From NCBI GenBank assembly GCA_964476155.1, contig CAYYYS010000021.1, forward strand, positions 1-45,974: DNA of 45,974 nucleotides. Reading direction: 5' to 3'. This document shows, piece after piece, positions 32,072-38,668 of this stretch. The stretch's first letter is position 1; every line of letters begins with the position of its first letter. The translations under genes and the position numbers were made by a program. Below the pieces are notes generated by a model. That model searched no databases and was not told the origin of the DNA. It was given only the letters and a program-made list of their open reading frames with translations. Source of the DNA: JAHIYU01 sp964476155 (lineage in GTDB: Bacteria; Krumholzibacteriota; Krumholzibacteriia; LZORAL124-64-63).

Positions 32072-33044
32072 TCCCAACACCCCCAGGACCTTCCGCGTCG
32101 CCGGCGACGAAGCCGGCCAGCGTCTGGACCACTTCTTGACCGCCCGATGCGAAGACCTGTCCCGCAGTCAGGTCCAGCGATCCGTCAATGACGGCGGCGC
32201 CCAGGTCGATGGTCGCGAACGCCCCTCCCGATTCAAGGTGAGCGCCGGGCAGGAGGTCGTGTTCACACCGCCCCAGCCGACGCCGATCACGGTCGAACCC
32301 GAGGATATTCCCCTGGACGTGATCCATCAGGACGACGAGATCCTCGTGGTCAACAAACCGGTCGGCATGGTGGTTCATCCCGCACCGGGCCACTTCACGG
32401 GGACCCTGGTCAACGCGCTGCTGCACCGCTTTCAGACCCTGCCGGGTGGCGATGCCCTGCGCCCCGGCCTGGTGCATCGTCTCGACAAGGATACGTCCGG
32501 ACTGATGGTCGTCGCGTTGACCGAGACATCCCTGCGCGAACTCCAGGGCCAGTTGCAGGACCGGAGCCTGGGGCGCACCTACGAATGCCTGAGCTGGGGC
32601 CAGTGGAAAGAGGACGCGGGCACCCTGACCGGGGCACTGGGACGTCACCCCACGGTACGACAGCGCATGGCCGTGCTGGAGACCGGCGGCAAGGCGGCCG
32701 TCACGCACTACACGGTCCTGGAGGATTTCGGGTTCGTGCAACGCTGCGAAGTAAAGCTGGAGACCGGACGCACCCACCAGATCCGCGTTCATTTCGCCCA
32801 CGGCAGTCATCCCGTAGTGGGTGATAGTCTCTACGGCGACGACGCGCGGGTGAAGGGCGTTCATCCCCTGGACCGTCAGGCCGCTCTCGGCATGACCGCC
32901 GCGGCGGACCGGCAGATGTTGCACGCGCGGGATCTTACGTTGCGACATCCGACAACGGGGGAGACCCTGGGCTTTTCGGTTCCGCCGCCCGATGACTTCA
33001 TGCGGGCCTTGACGGTTCTGCGTGAGGCGGCCCCGGCGGCCTAG
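32061..33044 (+). CDS. rluD: RluA/RluD family ribosomal large-subunit pseudouridine synthase
   Basis: 327 residues. The N-terminal S4 RNA-binding domain (about 10-75: AGQRLDHFLTAR, SRSQVQRSVNDGG) is followed by the catalytic domain. VNKPVGMVVHPAPGH, the catalytic Asp in HRLDKDTSGLM, and LETGRTHQIRVHFAHGSHPVVGDSLYG are present. It converts specific uridines of 23S rRNA to pseudouridine; RluD itself acts in helix 69 (family knowledge, exact sites not provable here). The ATG at 32061 was chosen; a GTG codon sits immediately before it. It overlaps lspA by 11 bases, so it is translationally coupled. Confidence 0.92.
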   Translation: MTSDPNTPRTFRVAGDEAGQRLDHFLTARCEDLSRSQVQRSVNDGGAQVDGRERPSRFKVSAGQEVVFTPPQPTPITVEPEDIPLDVIHQDDEILVVNKPVGMVVHPAPGHFTGTLVNALLHRFQTLPGGDALRPGLVHRLDKDTSGLMVVALTETSLRELQGQLQDRSLGRTYECLSWGQWKEDAGTLTGALGRHPTVRQRMAVLETGGKAAVTHYTVLEDFGFVQRCEVKLETGRTHQIRVHFAHGSHPVVGDSLYGDDARVKGVHPLDRQAALGMTAAADRQMLHARDLTLRHPTTGETLGFSVPPPDDFMRALTVLREAAPAA

Positions 33045-33079
33045 AATCAGGATTGGCGGCCACGGGACGCCATTGGGTC

Positions 33080-33108
33080 TGGACAGTGTCAGTCGCGGCA
33101 TTTATGCT
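33080..33108 (+). promoter_or_regulatory. Candidate promoter of the STAS-mltG gene group
   Basis: TGGACA (33080-33085), 17 bases, TATGCT (33103-33108), in the 107-base gap after rluD. Confidence 0.5.
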
Positions 33109-33151
33109 CGTTTGAACGTTATGGGCGCAAGACGTCGCCAAGGAGGCCGGT

Positions 33152-33490
33152 TTGAAGATCAAGGAACGCATTCGCGACGGGGTCGTTATCCTGGAGCTTC
33201 ACGGAAAGCTCATGGGGGGGGCCGACGCAGCCACGTTCAATGACACGCTCAAGACCCTGCTCCACGAAGATCACAAGAATGTTCTGGTGGACCTGTCGCG
33301 GATCAACTGGGTCAACAGCACGGGGCTGGGCATTCTCATCTCGGGCTATTCGACGGTAAAAAAGAGCGGCGGGGATTTGAAACTCCTGCACGTGTCCGAC
33401 CGTATCGAAAGCATTTTCATGGTTTCCAAACTGCACACGGTCTTCGTTTCCTTCGCGGACGAGGAAGAGGCCGTCAACAGTTTCGCCTAA
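33152..33490 (+). CDS. STAS-domain anti-sigma-factor antagonist (SpoIIAA/RsbV-like)
   Basis: 112 residues, one STAS domain. The phosphorylatable serine is Ser56 in VDLSRINWVNSTGLGIL, the classical position. The unphosphorylated form would bind a partner kinase and free a target protein. The start is TTG at 33152, with AAGGAGG nine bases upstream and the family N-terminus MKIKERIRDGVVILEL. The next gene encodes a matching histidine-kinase-like ATPase 14 bases later, so the pair forms a partner-switching module. No sigma factor lies in the window. Confidence 0.9.
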   Translation: MKIKERIRDGVVILELHGKLMGGADAATFNDTLKTLLHEDHKNVLVDLSRINWVNSTGLGILISGYSTVKKSGGDLKLLHVSDRIESIFMVSKLHTVFVSFADEEEAVNSFA

Positions 33491-33504
33491 GCCGGGATGG
33501 AGCG

Positions 33505-33936
33505 ATGACGGGCCCCACCCAACAAAGCCAACGCATCGAGCTCAAGATTCCCAGCCAGTATCTCTACCTGGGCGTGCCTGACGCCATCCTGATGGAATTG
33601 GCCGGCGACATGCCGTGCGAGCAGAAGGATATCGACGAGATCAGCACGTCGGTGATCGAGGCCTGCACCAACGCCATGGAGCACGGCAACGGCATGGACG
33701 AGCATCGTTTCGTGGAGATCTATTTCGATATCGCCCCCGATCAAATCGCCATTACCGTCCTGGACACGGGCCCCGGCTTCGATCATGAGCAATGGTGTCC
33801 CCCCGAGGATATCCTGCGTGAACGGGGACGCGGCATCACCATCATGCGCGAATTCTCCGACGATCTTTCCTTCGATTTCGCCGCCGACGGGAGATTTCGT
33901 GTGCGGCTCCGTAAACATCTCCAGCGACAGGATTAG
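33505..33936 (+). CDS. Anti-sigma-factor kinase-like ATPase (RsbW/SpoIIAB-like)
   Basis: 143 residues, a GHKL-fold serine kinase. The N-box is EACTNAMEHGN near residues 53-63, the G1 box is DTGPGFD near 92-98, and the G2 box is GRGITIM near 112. It probably phosphorylates the STAS protein encoded just upstream and holds a sigma factor or other target when free. GGGATGGAGCG precedes the ATG. The gene ends four bases before ruvX. Confidence 0.9.
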   Translation: MTGPTQQSQRIELKIPSQYLYLGVPDAILMELAGDMPCEQKDIDEISTSVIEACTNAMEHGNGMDEHRFVEIYFDIAPDQIAITVLDTGPGFDHEQWCPPEDILRERGRGITIMREFSDDLSFDFAADGRFRVRLRKHLQRQD

Positions 33937-33940
33937 ACCC

Positions 33941-34384
33941 GTGGGCGCCGTTCTCGGGCTCGATTATGGTTTGCGCCGTATCGGTTTGGCCGTCAGCGAC
34001 CCGACCGGTACCCTGGCCTCCGGCGTGGGGTGTCATTGCACTCCCGAAGACGGCTCCATCCTGGACTATCTCCGTGATCTCATACGGGAGCGGTCCATCG
34101 ACTGCATCGTTGTCGGTTTGCCCTTGACCGCCGACGGTCGGGAAGGCGAGATCGCGCAGAAGGCCCGGCGCTTCGCGGATCGTCTCACCGAAGTCTTCGG
34201 TCTGCCCGTTCATCTGGTGGACGAGCGGTACAGCTCCCAGGAAGCCGACGCCTGGCTACGCACGGCGGGTCGTCGTCCGGGCCGTCGCAAAGGGCCCAAG
34301 GGAGAGCGCGACGAGATCGCCGCGGAACTCATCCTCCAGCAGTTTCTCGATAGGCCATCCCCCGACGCCGGGAACGACTCATGA
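33941..34384 (+). CDS. ruvX: Putative Holliday junction resolvase RuvX/YqgF
   Basis: 147 residues, RNase H-like fold. The start VLGLDYGLRRIGLAVSD holds the first catalytic Asp. IDCIVVGLPLTADGREGE and LVDERYSSQEAD hold the others. YqgF proteins act in 16S rRNA 5' processing and possibly on DNA junctions. The start is GTG at 33941 with ACAGGATT upstream. A longer frame exists but overlaps the previous gene in another frame without family similarity. The stop overlaps mltG by four bases (ATGA). Confidence 0.92.
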   Translation: MGAVLGLDYGLRRIGLAVSDPTGTLASGVGCHCTPEDGSILDYLRDLIRERSIDCIVVGLPLTADGREGEIAQKARRFADRLTEVFGLPVHLVDERYSSQEADAWLRTAGRRPGRRKGPKGERDEIAAELILQQFLDRPSPDAGNDS

Positions 34385-35466
34385 CCCGCGGCCGCCTGTT
34401 CCTGACGGTCGGCGCCGTGGTCGCGTCGGTTCTGGTCGGTATCGCCGCCCTGTGTTGGATCTACTGGACCACTCCGACCGCCGACACGGGGGGCGATGTT
34501 GTCATCCAGATTCCCCGGGGGGCGGTTCCGTCCGCGGTGGCCGATACCCTGGGCGCCCACGATCTGCTCAGCCACCGCACCGTGTTTCTCTGGGGCGCGC
34601 GCATCACGGGCCGCGATCGCGCCATTCAGGCCGGCCGCTACGCATTGCCCCGCGGGATGCCGCCGCGCGATCTGCTCGACCGGCTCGTGGCGGGTCGAAC
34701 CGTTCCCGTGAAGGTGACTCTCCTGGAAGGAACCGATGCCGCCACCATCGCGGCCGAACTGGCGTTGTCGTTCGACTGGACCGCCGAGACGTTCCTGGCG
34801 GTGGCCGACAGCCTGGTCCGGGAATTCATGGCGGATCCTCCGCTCGATCACGACCCGGCGATCCTGCCGGCATACGAGGATATCCTGAGCGCCGAGCGAG
34901 TCCGGACGGGTCGCAGGTTCCCCGTCTGTGAGGGTTATCTTTTCCCGGAGACCTATCACTTCGCCGAAGGTCTTGACGCCGCCCGGGTGGCTGCGTCCGT
35001 CCTGGGGGAGGGGGCCACCCTCTGGCGGGACATCATCGACGAAGCCCAAAGCCCACTGGCGACCTTCCACGAGGTCCTCACTCTCGCTTCGATCGTCGAG
35101 GCCGAGACCCCCCGCGAGGAAGAAATGCCGCGCGTGGCCGCCGTCTACCTGAACCGTCTGGCGCGGCGCCGACACCTGGAGGCCGATCCCACCATCGCTT
35201 ACGCCACGAACAAGCGGGGGCAGAGGATTCTCTACGCTGATCTTGAAGTGGCGTCACCCTTTAATACGTATTGTCGGCCCGGCCTGCCGCCAGGACCTAT
35301 TTGCAGTCCGGGATTGGCCGCCGTAAGGGCAGTCCTGACCCCCGAATCAGGATTCGATGCCCTCTATTTCGTGGCGGACGGTCTGGGCGGTCATGTCTTT
35401 TCCCGCACTTTGGCGGAACACCGGGAAGCCGTGCGGGCCTATCGGCAACGGCGCGACGCCAATTGA
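34381..35466 (+). CDS. mltG: Endolytic murein transglycosylase MltG
   Basis: 361 residues. One N-terminal membrane anchor (LFLTVGAVVASVLVGIAALCWIYW) is followed by a LysM-like region (IPRGAVPSAVADTL, GRYALPRGMPPRDLLDRLV) and the YceG catalytic domain. EGYLFPETYHF, the catalytic Glu in LASIVEAET, and SPFNTYCRPGLPPGPICSPG are diagnostic. It cuts nascent glycan strands at the outer face of the inner membrane and so sets glycan chain length. ruvX-mltG adjacency is common. It overlaps ruvX by four bases. Confidence 0.95.
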   Translation: MTRGRLFLTVGAVVASVLVGIAALCWIYWTTPTADTGGDVVIQIPRGAVPSAVADTLGAHDLLSHRTVFLWGARITGRDRAIQAGRYALPRGMPPRDLLDRLVAGRTVPVKVTLLEGTDAATIAAELALSFDWTAETFLAVADSLVREFMADPPLDHDPAILPAYEDILSAERVRTGRRFPVCEGYLFPETYHFAEGLDAARVAASVLGEGATLWRDIIDEAQSPLATFHEVLTLASIVEAETPREEEMPRVAAVYLNRLARRRHLEADPTIAYATNKRGQRILYADLEVASPFNTYCRPGLPPGPICSPGLAAVRAVLTPESGFDALYFVADGLGGHVFSRTLAEHREAVRAYRQRRDAN

Positions 35467-35481
35467 CGGAACTCCACGGGC

Positions 35482-35510
35482 TTGACGGGGTTGCTCGTCG
35501 GCACTATTCT
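35482..35510 (+). promoter_or_regulatory. Promoter of the small membrane protein and tRNA-Val
   Basis: TTGACG (35482-35487), 17 bases, TATTCT (35505-35510). No second promoter is seen before tRNA-Val, so this one probably drives both. Confidence 0.6.
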
Positions 35511-35564
35511 TGGTCGCCGATACGATGCGGCCTTAGCCGCATCACACAGGAGAGAGGATGCAAT

Positions 35565-35741
35565 ATGCTTATCATCAAACGGTATGCATGGCTCATTTGC
35601 GGTTTCGGGGCTATCATCGCTGGCTATGCCATGCTCAGCACGGGTGATATTTCCGTGGCGCCGCTGCTGCTGGTCTTCGGTTATTGCCTGATGATACCCA
35701 TATTCCTCCTTCAGTCCTATTTGCAGGGAAAGGGCGAGTAG
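35565..35741 (+). CDS. Small two-helix membrane protein overlapping tRNA-Val
   Basis: 58 residues: MLIIKRYAWLICGFGAIIAG, then a turn (LSTGDISVA) and PLLLVFGYCLMIPIFLL. That gives two membrane helices and a short polar tail. AGGAGAGAGG lies upstream and a good promoter precedes it. A similar short protein with an LVFGYC-type second helix is, to my recollection, common in FCB genomes, but no function is known. The last three codons and the TAG stop lie inside the 5' end of tRNA-Val (35732-35808). RNase P cleavage of the shared transcript would therefore remove the stop codon. Confidence 0.7.
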   Translation: MLIIKRYAWLICGFGAIIAGYAMLSTGDISVAPLLLVFGYCLMIPIFLLQSYLQGKGE

Positions 35742-35808
35742 CTCAGCTGGCTAGAGCGCCTGCTTTACACGCAGGAGGCCACAGGTTCAAGTCCTGTTTC
35801 GCCCACCA
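35732..35808 (+). tRNA. tRNA-Val (anticodon TAC)
   Basis: 77 bases including encoded CCA. The acceptor GGGCGAG pairs with TTCGCCC (one G-T), with discriminator A. The anticodon loop is TTTACAC inside stem CCTGC/GCAGG. The T-arm CAGG-TTCAAGT-CCTG is complete. A strong terminator follows three bases later. Confidence 0.97.
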
Positions 35809-35810
35809 GA

Positions 35811-35848
35811 CCAGGCCCGCGCCCCTTATGGCGCGGGCCTGGCTTTTT
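35811..35848 (+). terminator. Intrinsic terminator after tRNA-Val
   Basis: Perfect 13-bp stem (35811-35823 / 35830-35842) with a 6-base loop, followed by CTTTTT. Confidence 0.88.
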
Positions 35849-35924
35849 GAGGAGTCGTGCTGAAGTTGAGGATCAGGCTCCTCATGATTAATTGGCAATT
35901 AAGTAGGATTCCCGAAAAATGGTG

Positions 35925-35953
35925 TTGCATAGGGGGTGGGGGTGTGGTAAACT
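35925..35953 (+). promoter_or_regulatory. Candidate promoter of the dockerin-like gene
   Basis: TTGCAT (35925-35930), 17 bases of G-rich spacer, TAAACT (35948-35953). A leader of about 110 bases precedes the start codon. Confidence 0.5.
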
Positions 35954-36067
35954 CATTAAGTCAAGTTATGAACTTATGAAGAGTGGAAGGGAGGGTCAAC
36001 GTAGTTGCACTCGTTCTCGCTTGGGTTTGCCGCCCTCGCATGGAAATGCCTTTTAGGAGGTGTCCTA

Positions 36068-36784
36068 ATGCTTCGTAAGAACATTGTAGGTCTCTTGATC
36101 TGCATCGCCGCCTTGGGAATTACATCCCTCGGCTTCGCTGGTATTCCTGACCTCGATAGGTCCTCGGCCGTAATGCTGAACATGACGGCCGACCAGGTCA
36201 ACGTGTTCAACACGCCTGATGGCTCCGGCTATCTGATGACCGAGGCCCGGGACAAGGATACCGTACCTGGTACCTGGGAAGACGCCACTGTCACCGTCAC
36301 CCTGATTGACGGCACCGGTGCTACCGGTAACCCGGTCTATTTCTATCCGTTCGAGGACATTTGGCTTGAGAACAACCCTGCCGTTCCCCCGGTCAACCTG
36401 GGTGACGCGGCCGGTCTGGTTGCCTGCCCCAATGGTAGCATTGCTGACGCCAGCACTGATATCAACGGTCAGACTACCTTCTCGGGTCCGTTCTACGCCG
36501 GTGGATTCGTCGACTATACCGCCGATGCTAACGACGACAACGACGGCAAGGCTTACGTCATGATCAGCGGTGCGCCGATCGATGACCCCTTGAAGCTCCT
36601 GTTCAACAGTGCCGACATCGACGGTGACGGCATGTGGACTTCGGGTACCGACGTGATCCTGTTCTCTCAGCGGTATCCTGCCTCGGCTGGGTACTACTAC
36701 TCCGTCGATTACTACTTCGACGAAGTGAATGACCTGTCCGACCTCGTGCTGTTCTCGGCGGCGAGGAACGTTCAGTGTCCGTAA
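36068..36784 (+). CDS. Exported Ig-like protein with degenerate dockerin-type C-terminus
   Basis: 238 residues. Signal peptide MLRKNIVGLLICIAALGIT, cleaved near GFAG. The middle (about 25-165) looks like an invasin/Ig-like beta domain (WEDATVTVTLIDGTGA). The C-terminus carries two dockerin-like segments. The first, ADIDGDGMWTSGTDVILFSQ (about 183-202), has the full Asp-x-Asp-Gly-Asp-Gly calcium loop. The second, FDEVNDLSDLVLFSAA, is degenerate. Dockerins normally bind cohesins; type-I-like repeats of this form also occur alone in FCB secretomes. A very strong AGGAGGTG precedes this ATG; an upstream in-frame ATG lacks one. GC content is visibly lower than in flanking genes. Confidence 0.7.
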   Translation: MLRKNIVGLLICIAALGITSLGFAGIPDLDRSSAVMLNMTADQVNVFNTPDGSGYLMTEARDKDTVPGTWEDATVTVTLIDGTGATGNPVYFYPFEDIWLENNPAVPPVNLGDAAGLVACPNGSIADASTDINGQTTFSGPFYAGGFVDYTADANDDNDGKAYVMISGAPIDDPLKLLFNSADIDGDGMWTSGTDVILFSQRYPASAGYYYSVDYYFDEVNDLSDLVLFSAARNVQCP

Positions 36785-36805
36785 CCTCAAGAACGTTGTG
36801 AGGTT
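36783..36805 (+). other. Hairpin at the stop codon of the dockerin-like gene
   Basis: AACCTCA (36783-36789) / TGAGGTT (36799-36805) is a perfect 7-bp stem that starts within the stop codon. No T-run follows, so it is not a standard terminator. It may stabilise the mRNA 3' end. Confidence 0.4.
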
Positions 36806-36830
36806 CTGGGCAACGAACAGGTAAAATAGA

Positions 36831-36859
36831 CGTCCCGCGGCCCGCGGGGTCGCGGGACG
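36831..36859 (+). other. Strong GC hairpin between two exported-protein genes
   Basis: CGTCCCGCG (36831-36839) / CGCGGGACG (36851-36859) is a perfect 9-bp stem. The loop is itself GC-rich and no T-run follows. It may be a processing or mRNA-stability element in the leader of the 36908 gene. Confidence 0.45.
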
Positions 36860-36907
36860 AATACAACCTGATCGAGTGTCACGGAAGCAACAACAAGGAG
36901 ACGCAAC

Positions 36908-37522
36908 ATGAAGAAGATGTTAGTACTTTCGATGGTGGCTGTTCTTGCATTCAGCAGCTTTGCCATGGCTCAGATCGATCCCGATGATGACGGGATGGGT
37001 ATCTACTTCGACACCGGTGCGACGATTTTCTGCGTCGAGACGATCGGTTCCTATCAGCCCATCACAGCTTATCTCGTAGTGACGAACCATTCAGTGGCCG
37101 AGCCTGCGATTCTGGGTTGGGAAGCTCGCCTGGAAATTGACGGCAACCCCATGGTCGCCATTCCCTCCAGCTGGAATCTTACTTCGGGTGCCTTGAATGT
37201 AGGCAGCGGTGATGATTACATCTGTGGTACCACAAACCCGCCCTTGGCGTTCACTGGTACTGCCACGGTGTTGGCCGATATCACGCTGACGTTCATCGGC
37301 TACGAAGTCGGTCCCTATGCCAACTTCTCCGTTGGCCGGGCCACCGGTTCGCTCACTTACCCTGATGGTGGTGGCTATGCCTCGCAGGTCGGTTTCCCGA
37401 CTCCTTGCCAGCACATCTTCGGCGCCTGGGGCACCCCCAGCGCCTGGGTAAACGGTGGCGAGAACTGCGACACCGTCGCCAACGAGGAAATGACCTGGGG
37501 TAGCGTGAAGACGCTGTACTAG
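36908..37522 (+). CDS. Exported beta-rich protein with C-terminal WG tail (paralogue 1)
   Basis: 204 residues. Signal peptide MKKMLVLSMVAVLAFSSFAMA, cleaved before QIDPDDD. The mature part begins MGIYFDTGAT, then alternating hydrophobic strands, GALNVGSGDDYICG near the middle and GSLTYPDGGGYA. This may be a single cohesin-like beta sandwich. Two cysteine pairs could form disulfides. The extreme C-terminus is NEEMTWGSVKTLY, shared with the next gene's product and the hydrolase at 1880. Function unknown. AAGGAG lies upstream of the ATG. It is followed by a strong terminator. Aligned by eye, it and the 37848 product share the start, the NVGSG block, the GSLT block and the tail. Confidence 0.75.
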   Translation: MKKMLVLSMVAVLAFSSFAMAQIDPDDDGMGIYFDTGATIFCVETIGSYQPITAYLVVTNHSVAEPAILGWEARLEIDGNPMVAIPSSWNLTSGALNVGSGDDYICGTTNPPLAFTGTATVLADITLTFIGYEVGPYANFSVGRATGSLTYPDGGGYASQVGFPTPCQHIFGAWGTPSAWVNGGENCDTVANEEMTWGSVKTLY

Positions 37523-37559
37523 GATCTATCCTGTAGAATAAGTGATCGCGGATCGCTAC

Positions 37560-37592
37560 CGGAGGCACCCCAAGGGGTGCCTCCGATTTTTT
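37560..37592 (+). terminator. Intrinsic terminator of paralogue 1
   Basis: Perfect 12-bp stem CGGAGGCACCCC (37560-37571) / GGGGTGCCTCCG (37574-37585) with a very tight loop, followed by ATTTTTT. Confidence 0.88.
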
Positions 37593-37644
37593 GCGATCCG
37601 GAAAATGATATGGACACGAAGAAATCCCTGCGCGACAATGCGTC

Positions 37645-37673
37645 TTGACAGCGATTGCGTTTGCACGGATATT
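37645..37673 (+). promoter_or_regulatory. Candidate promoter of paralogue 2
   Basis: Perfect TTGACA (37645-37650), 17 bases, GATATT (37668-37673). Confidence 0.5.
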
Positions 37674-37847
37674 GATTTACCCGAACGCACGACTCTCGCT
37701 TCCCGCCAACGGGAGGACCGAACGAATCGGACGTGCGTTCGCAGATGCGTTTGTCAGGTTGTAATTCTCCAGTACTGACCGTCATTGATCTTGTTTTGAT
37801 AGTCACGACAGATCATTGCGAGTTGGGACCCAGGGAAAGGGGCAGGA

Positions 37848-38459
37848 ATGATGAAGAAAATGCTTATCGTCGTGTGCTTGATCGGATTGATGGCGTCCAG
37901 TGCATGGGCCTATCCGGGGCCGAACAGCATGGGTGTCTACATGGACACCGAGGCCACTGAGTTGCTGGATGTCTGTACTGAACTTGGACAGTACGCAAGT
38001 GTGGACTTGTACTTGCTTATTTCAGGTCCCACGCATTCTCAGGTTGCGTCCTGGGAGGGTCTGGTTCAGATCGTGACCACTTCTAATGTAATTGGTAGCT
38101 GGACGATCCCCGACGGCGGTATCAATGTAGGCTCAGGCGAAAACTACATCGTCGGCCATGGCGCCTCACCTCTGCAGCCAAACGCAGTCGGCAACATCGA
38201 GTTGATGTCAATCAACCTGACCTTGATCACAGCGGTTGATCCCATTGAGATCTATGTCAGTCGCAGTCCTGGTTCCTTGACCTTCGAAGACGGCCCGGGC
38301 TATGCCGAAGATGCGGGTGTGATCGTTCCCTGTCAGACCAGTACAGGCGGTCCGGACTATCCCGTGTTCGTCATCAACCCCGACGGTGGAATTGAAGTGT
38401 GTCCGATCGTGAATAATGAGATCTTCACATGGGGTGGTGTGAAGAGTCTCTACAACTAG
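37848..38459 (+). CDS. Exported beta-rich protein with C-terminal WG tail (paralogue 2)
   Basis: 203 residues. Signal peptide MMKKMLIVVCLIGLMASSAWA, cleaved before YPGPNS. The mature part opens MGVYMDTEAT and has GGINVGSGENYIVG and GSLTFEDGPGYA at the same positions as paralogue 1. It ends VNNEIFTWGGVKSLYN. Overall identity to paralogue 1 is low apart from these blocks. Both have the length of one cohesin- or CARDB-like sandwich plus a tail. Two adjacent ATG codons start the gene; AGGGGCAGG precedes the first. It has its own promoter and terminator and lies directly upstream of the PorU-like gene. Confidence 0.75.
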   Translation: MMKKMLIVVCLIGLMASSAWAYPGPNSMGVYMDTEATELLDVCTELGQYASVDLYLLISGPTHSQVASWEGLVQIVTTSNVIGSWTIPDGGINVGSGENYIVGHGASPLQPNAVGNIELMSINLTLITAVDPIEIYVSRSPGSLTFEDGPGYAEDAGVIVPCQTSTGGPDYPVFVINPDGGIEVCPIVNNEIFTWGGVKSLYN

Positions 38460-38479
38460 GCTACCCAGCGGATTTGATT

Positions 38480-38508
38480 CGGGGGCGGGATTATTCCCGT
38501 CCCCGTTT
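38480..38508 (+). terminator. Intrinsic terminator of paralogue 2
   Basis: 11-bp stem CGGGGGCGGGA (38480-38490) / TCCCGTCCCCG (38495-38505) with one G-T pair and loop TTAT, followed by TTT. Confidence 0.75.
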
Positions 38509-38533
38509 GCATGTCCGGCAGCCCGTTCGTTCG

Positions 38534-38562
38534 TTGACGAAGATATATGATACGTCTATAAT
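38534..38562 (+). promoter_or_regulatory. Strong consensus promoter of the porU-like operon
   Basis: TTGACG (38534-38539), 17 bases, perfect TATAAT (38557-38562). It is the best sigma-70-type match in the window, about 105 bases before the start codon. Confidence 0.75.
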
Positions 38563-38668
38563 AGGTGCAGCTTTCCCCTGAGCGTTTATCCCATCCCCAC
38601 AGGTTGTTGTCGAGTGGAGCGAATAGGCCATGTCGGCAACCAAACCGCCCCTGGATTAGGAGTACGGC

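Larger units (their letters stand above)
37523..37847. other. 325-bp intergenic region between the two paralogues
   Basis: It contains the terminator of the first paralogue (37560-37592) and a promoter for the second (37645-37673). The rest, about 170 bases of leader, has no recognised structure or gene. Confidence 0.5.
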
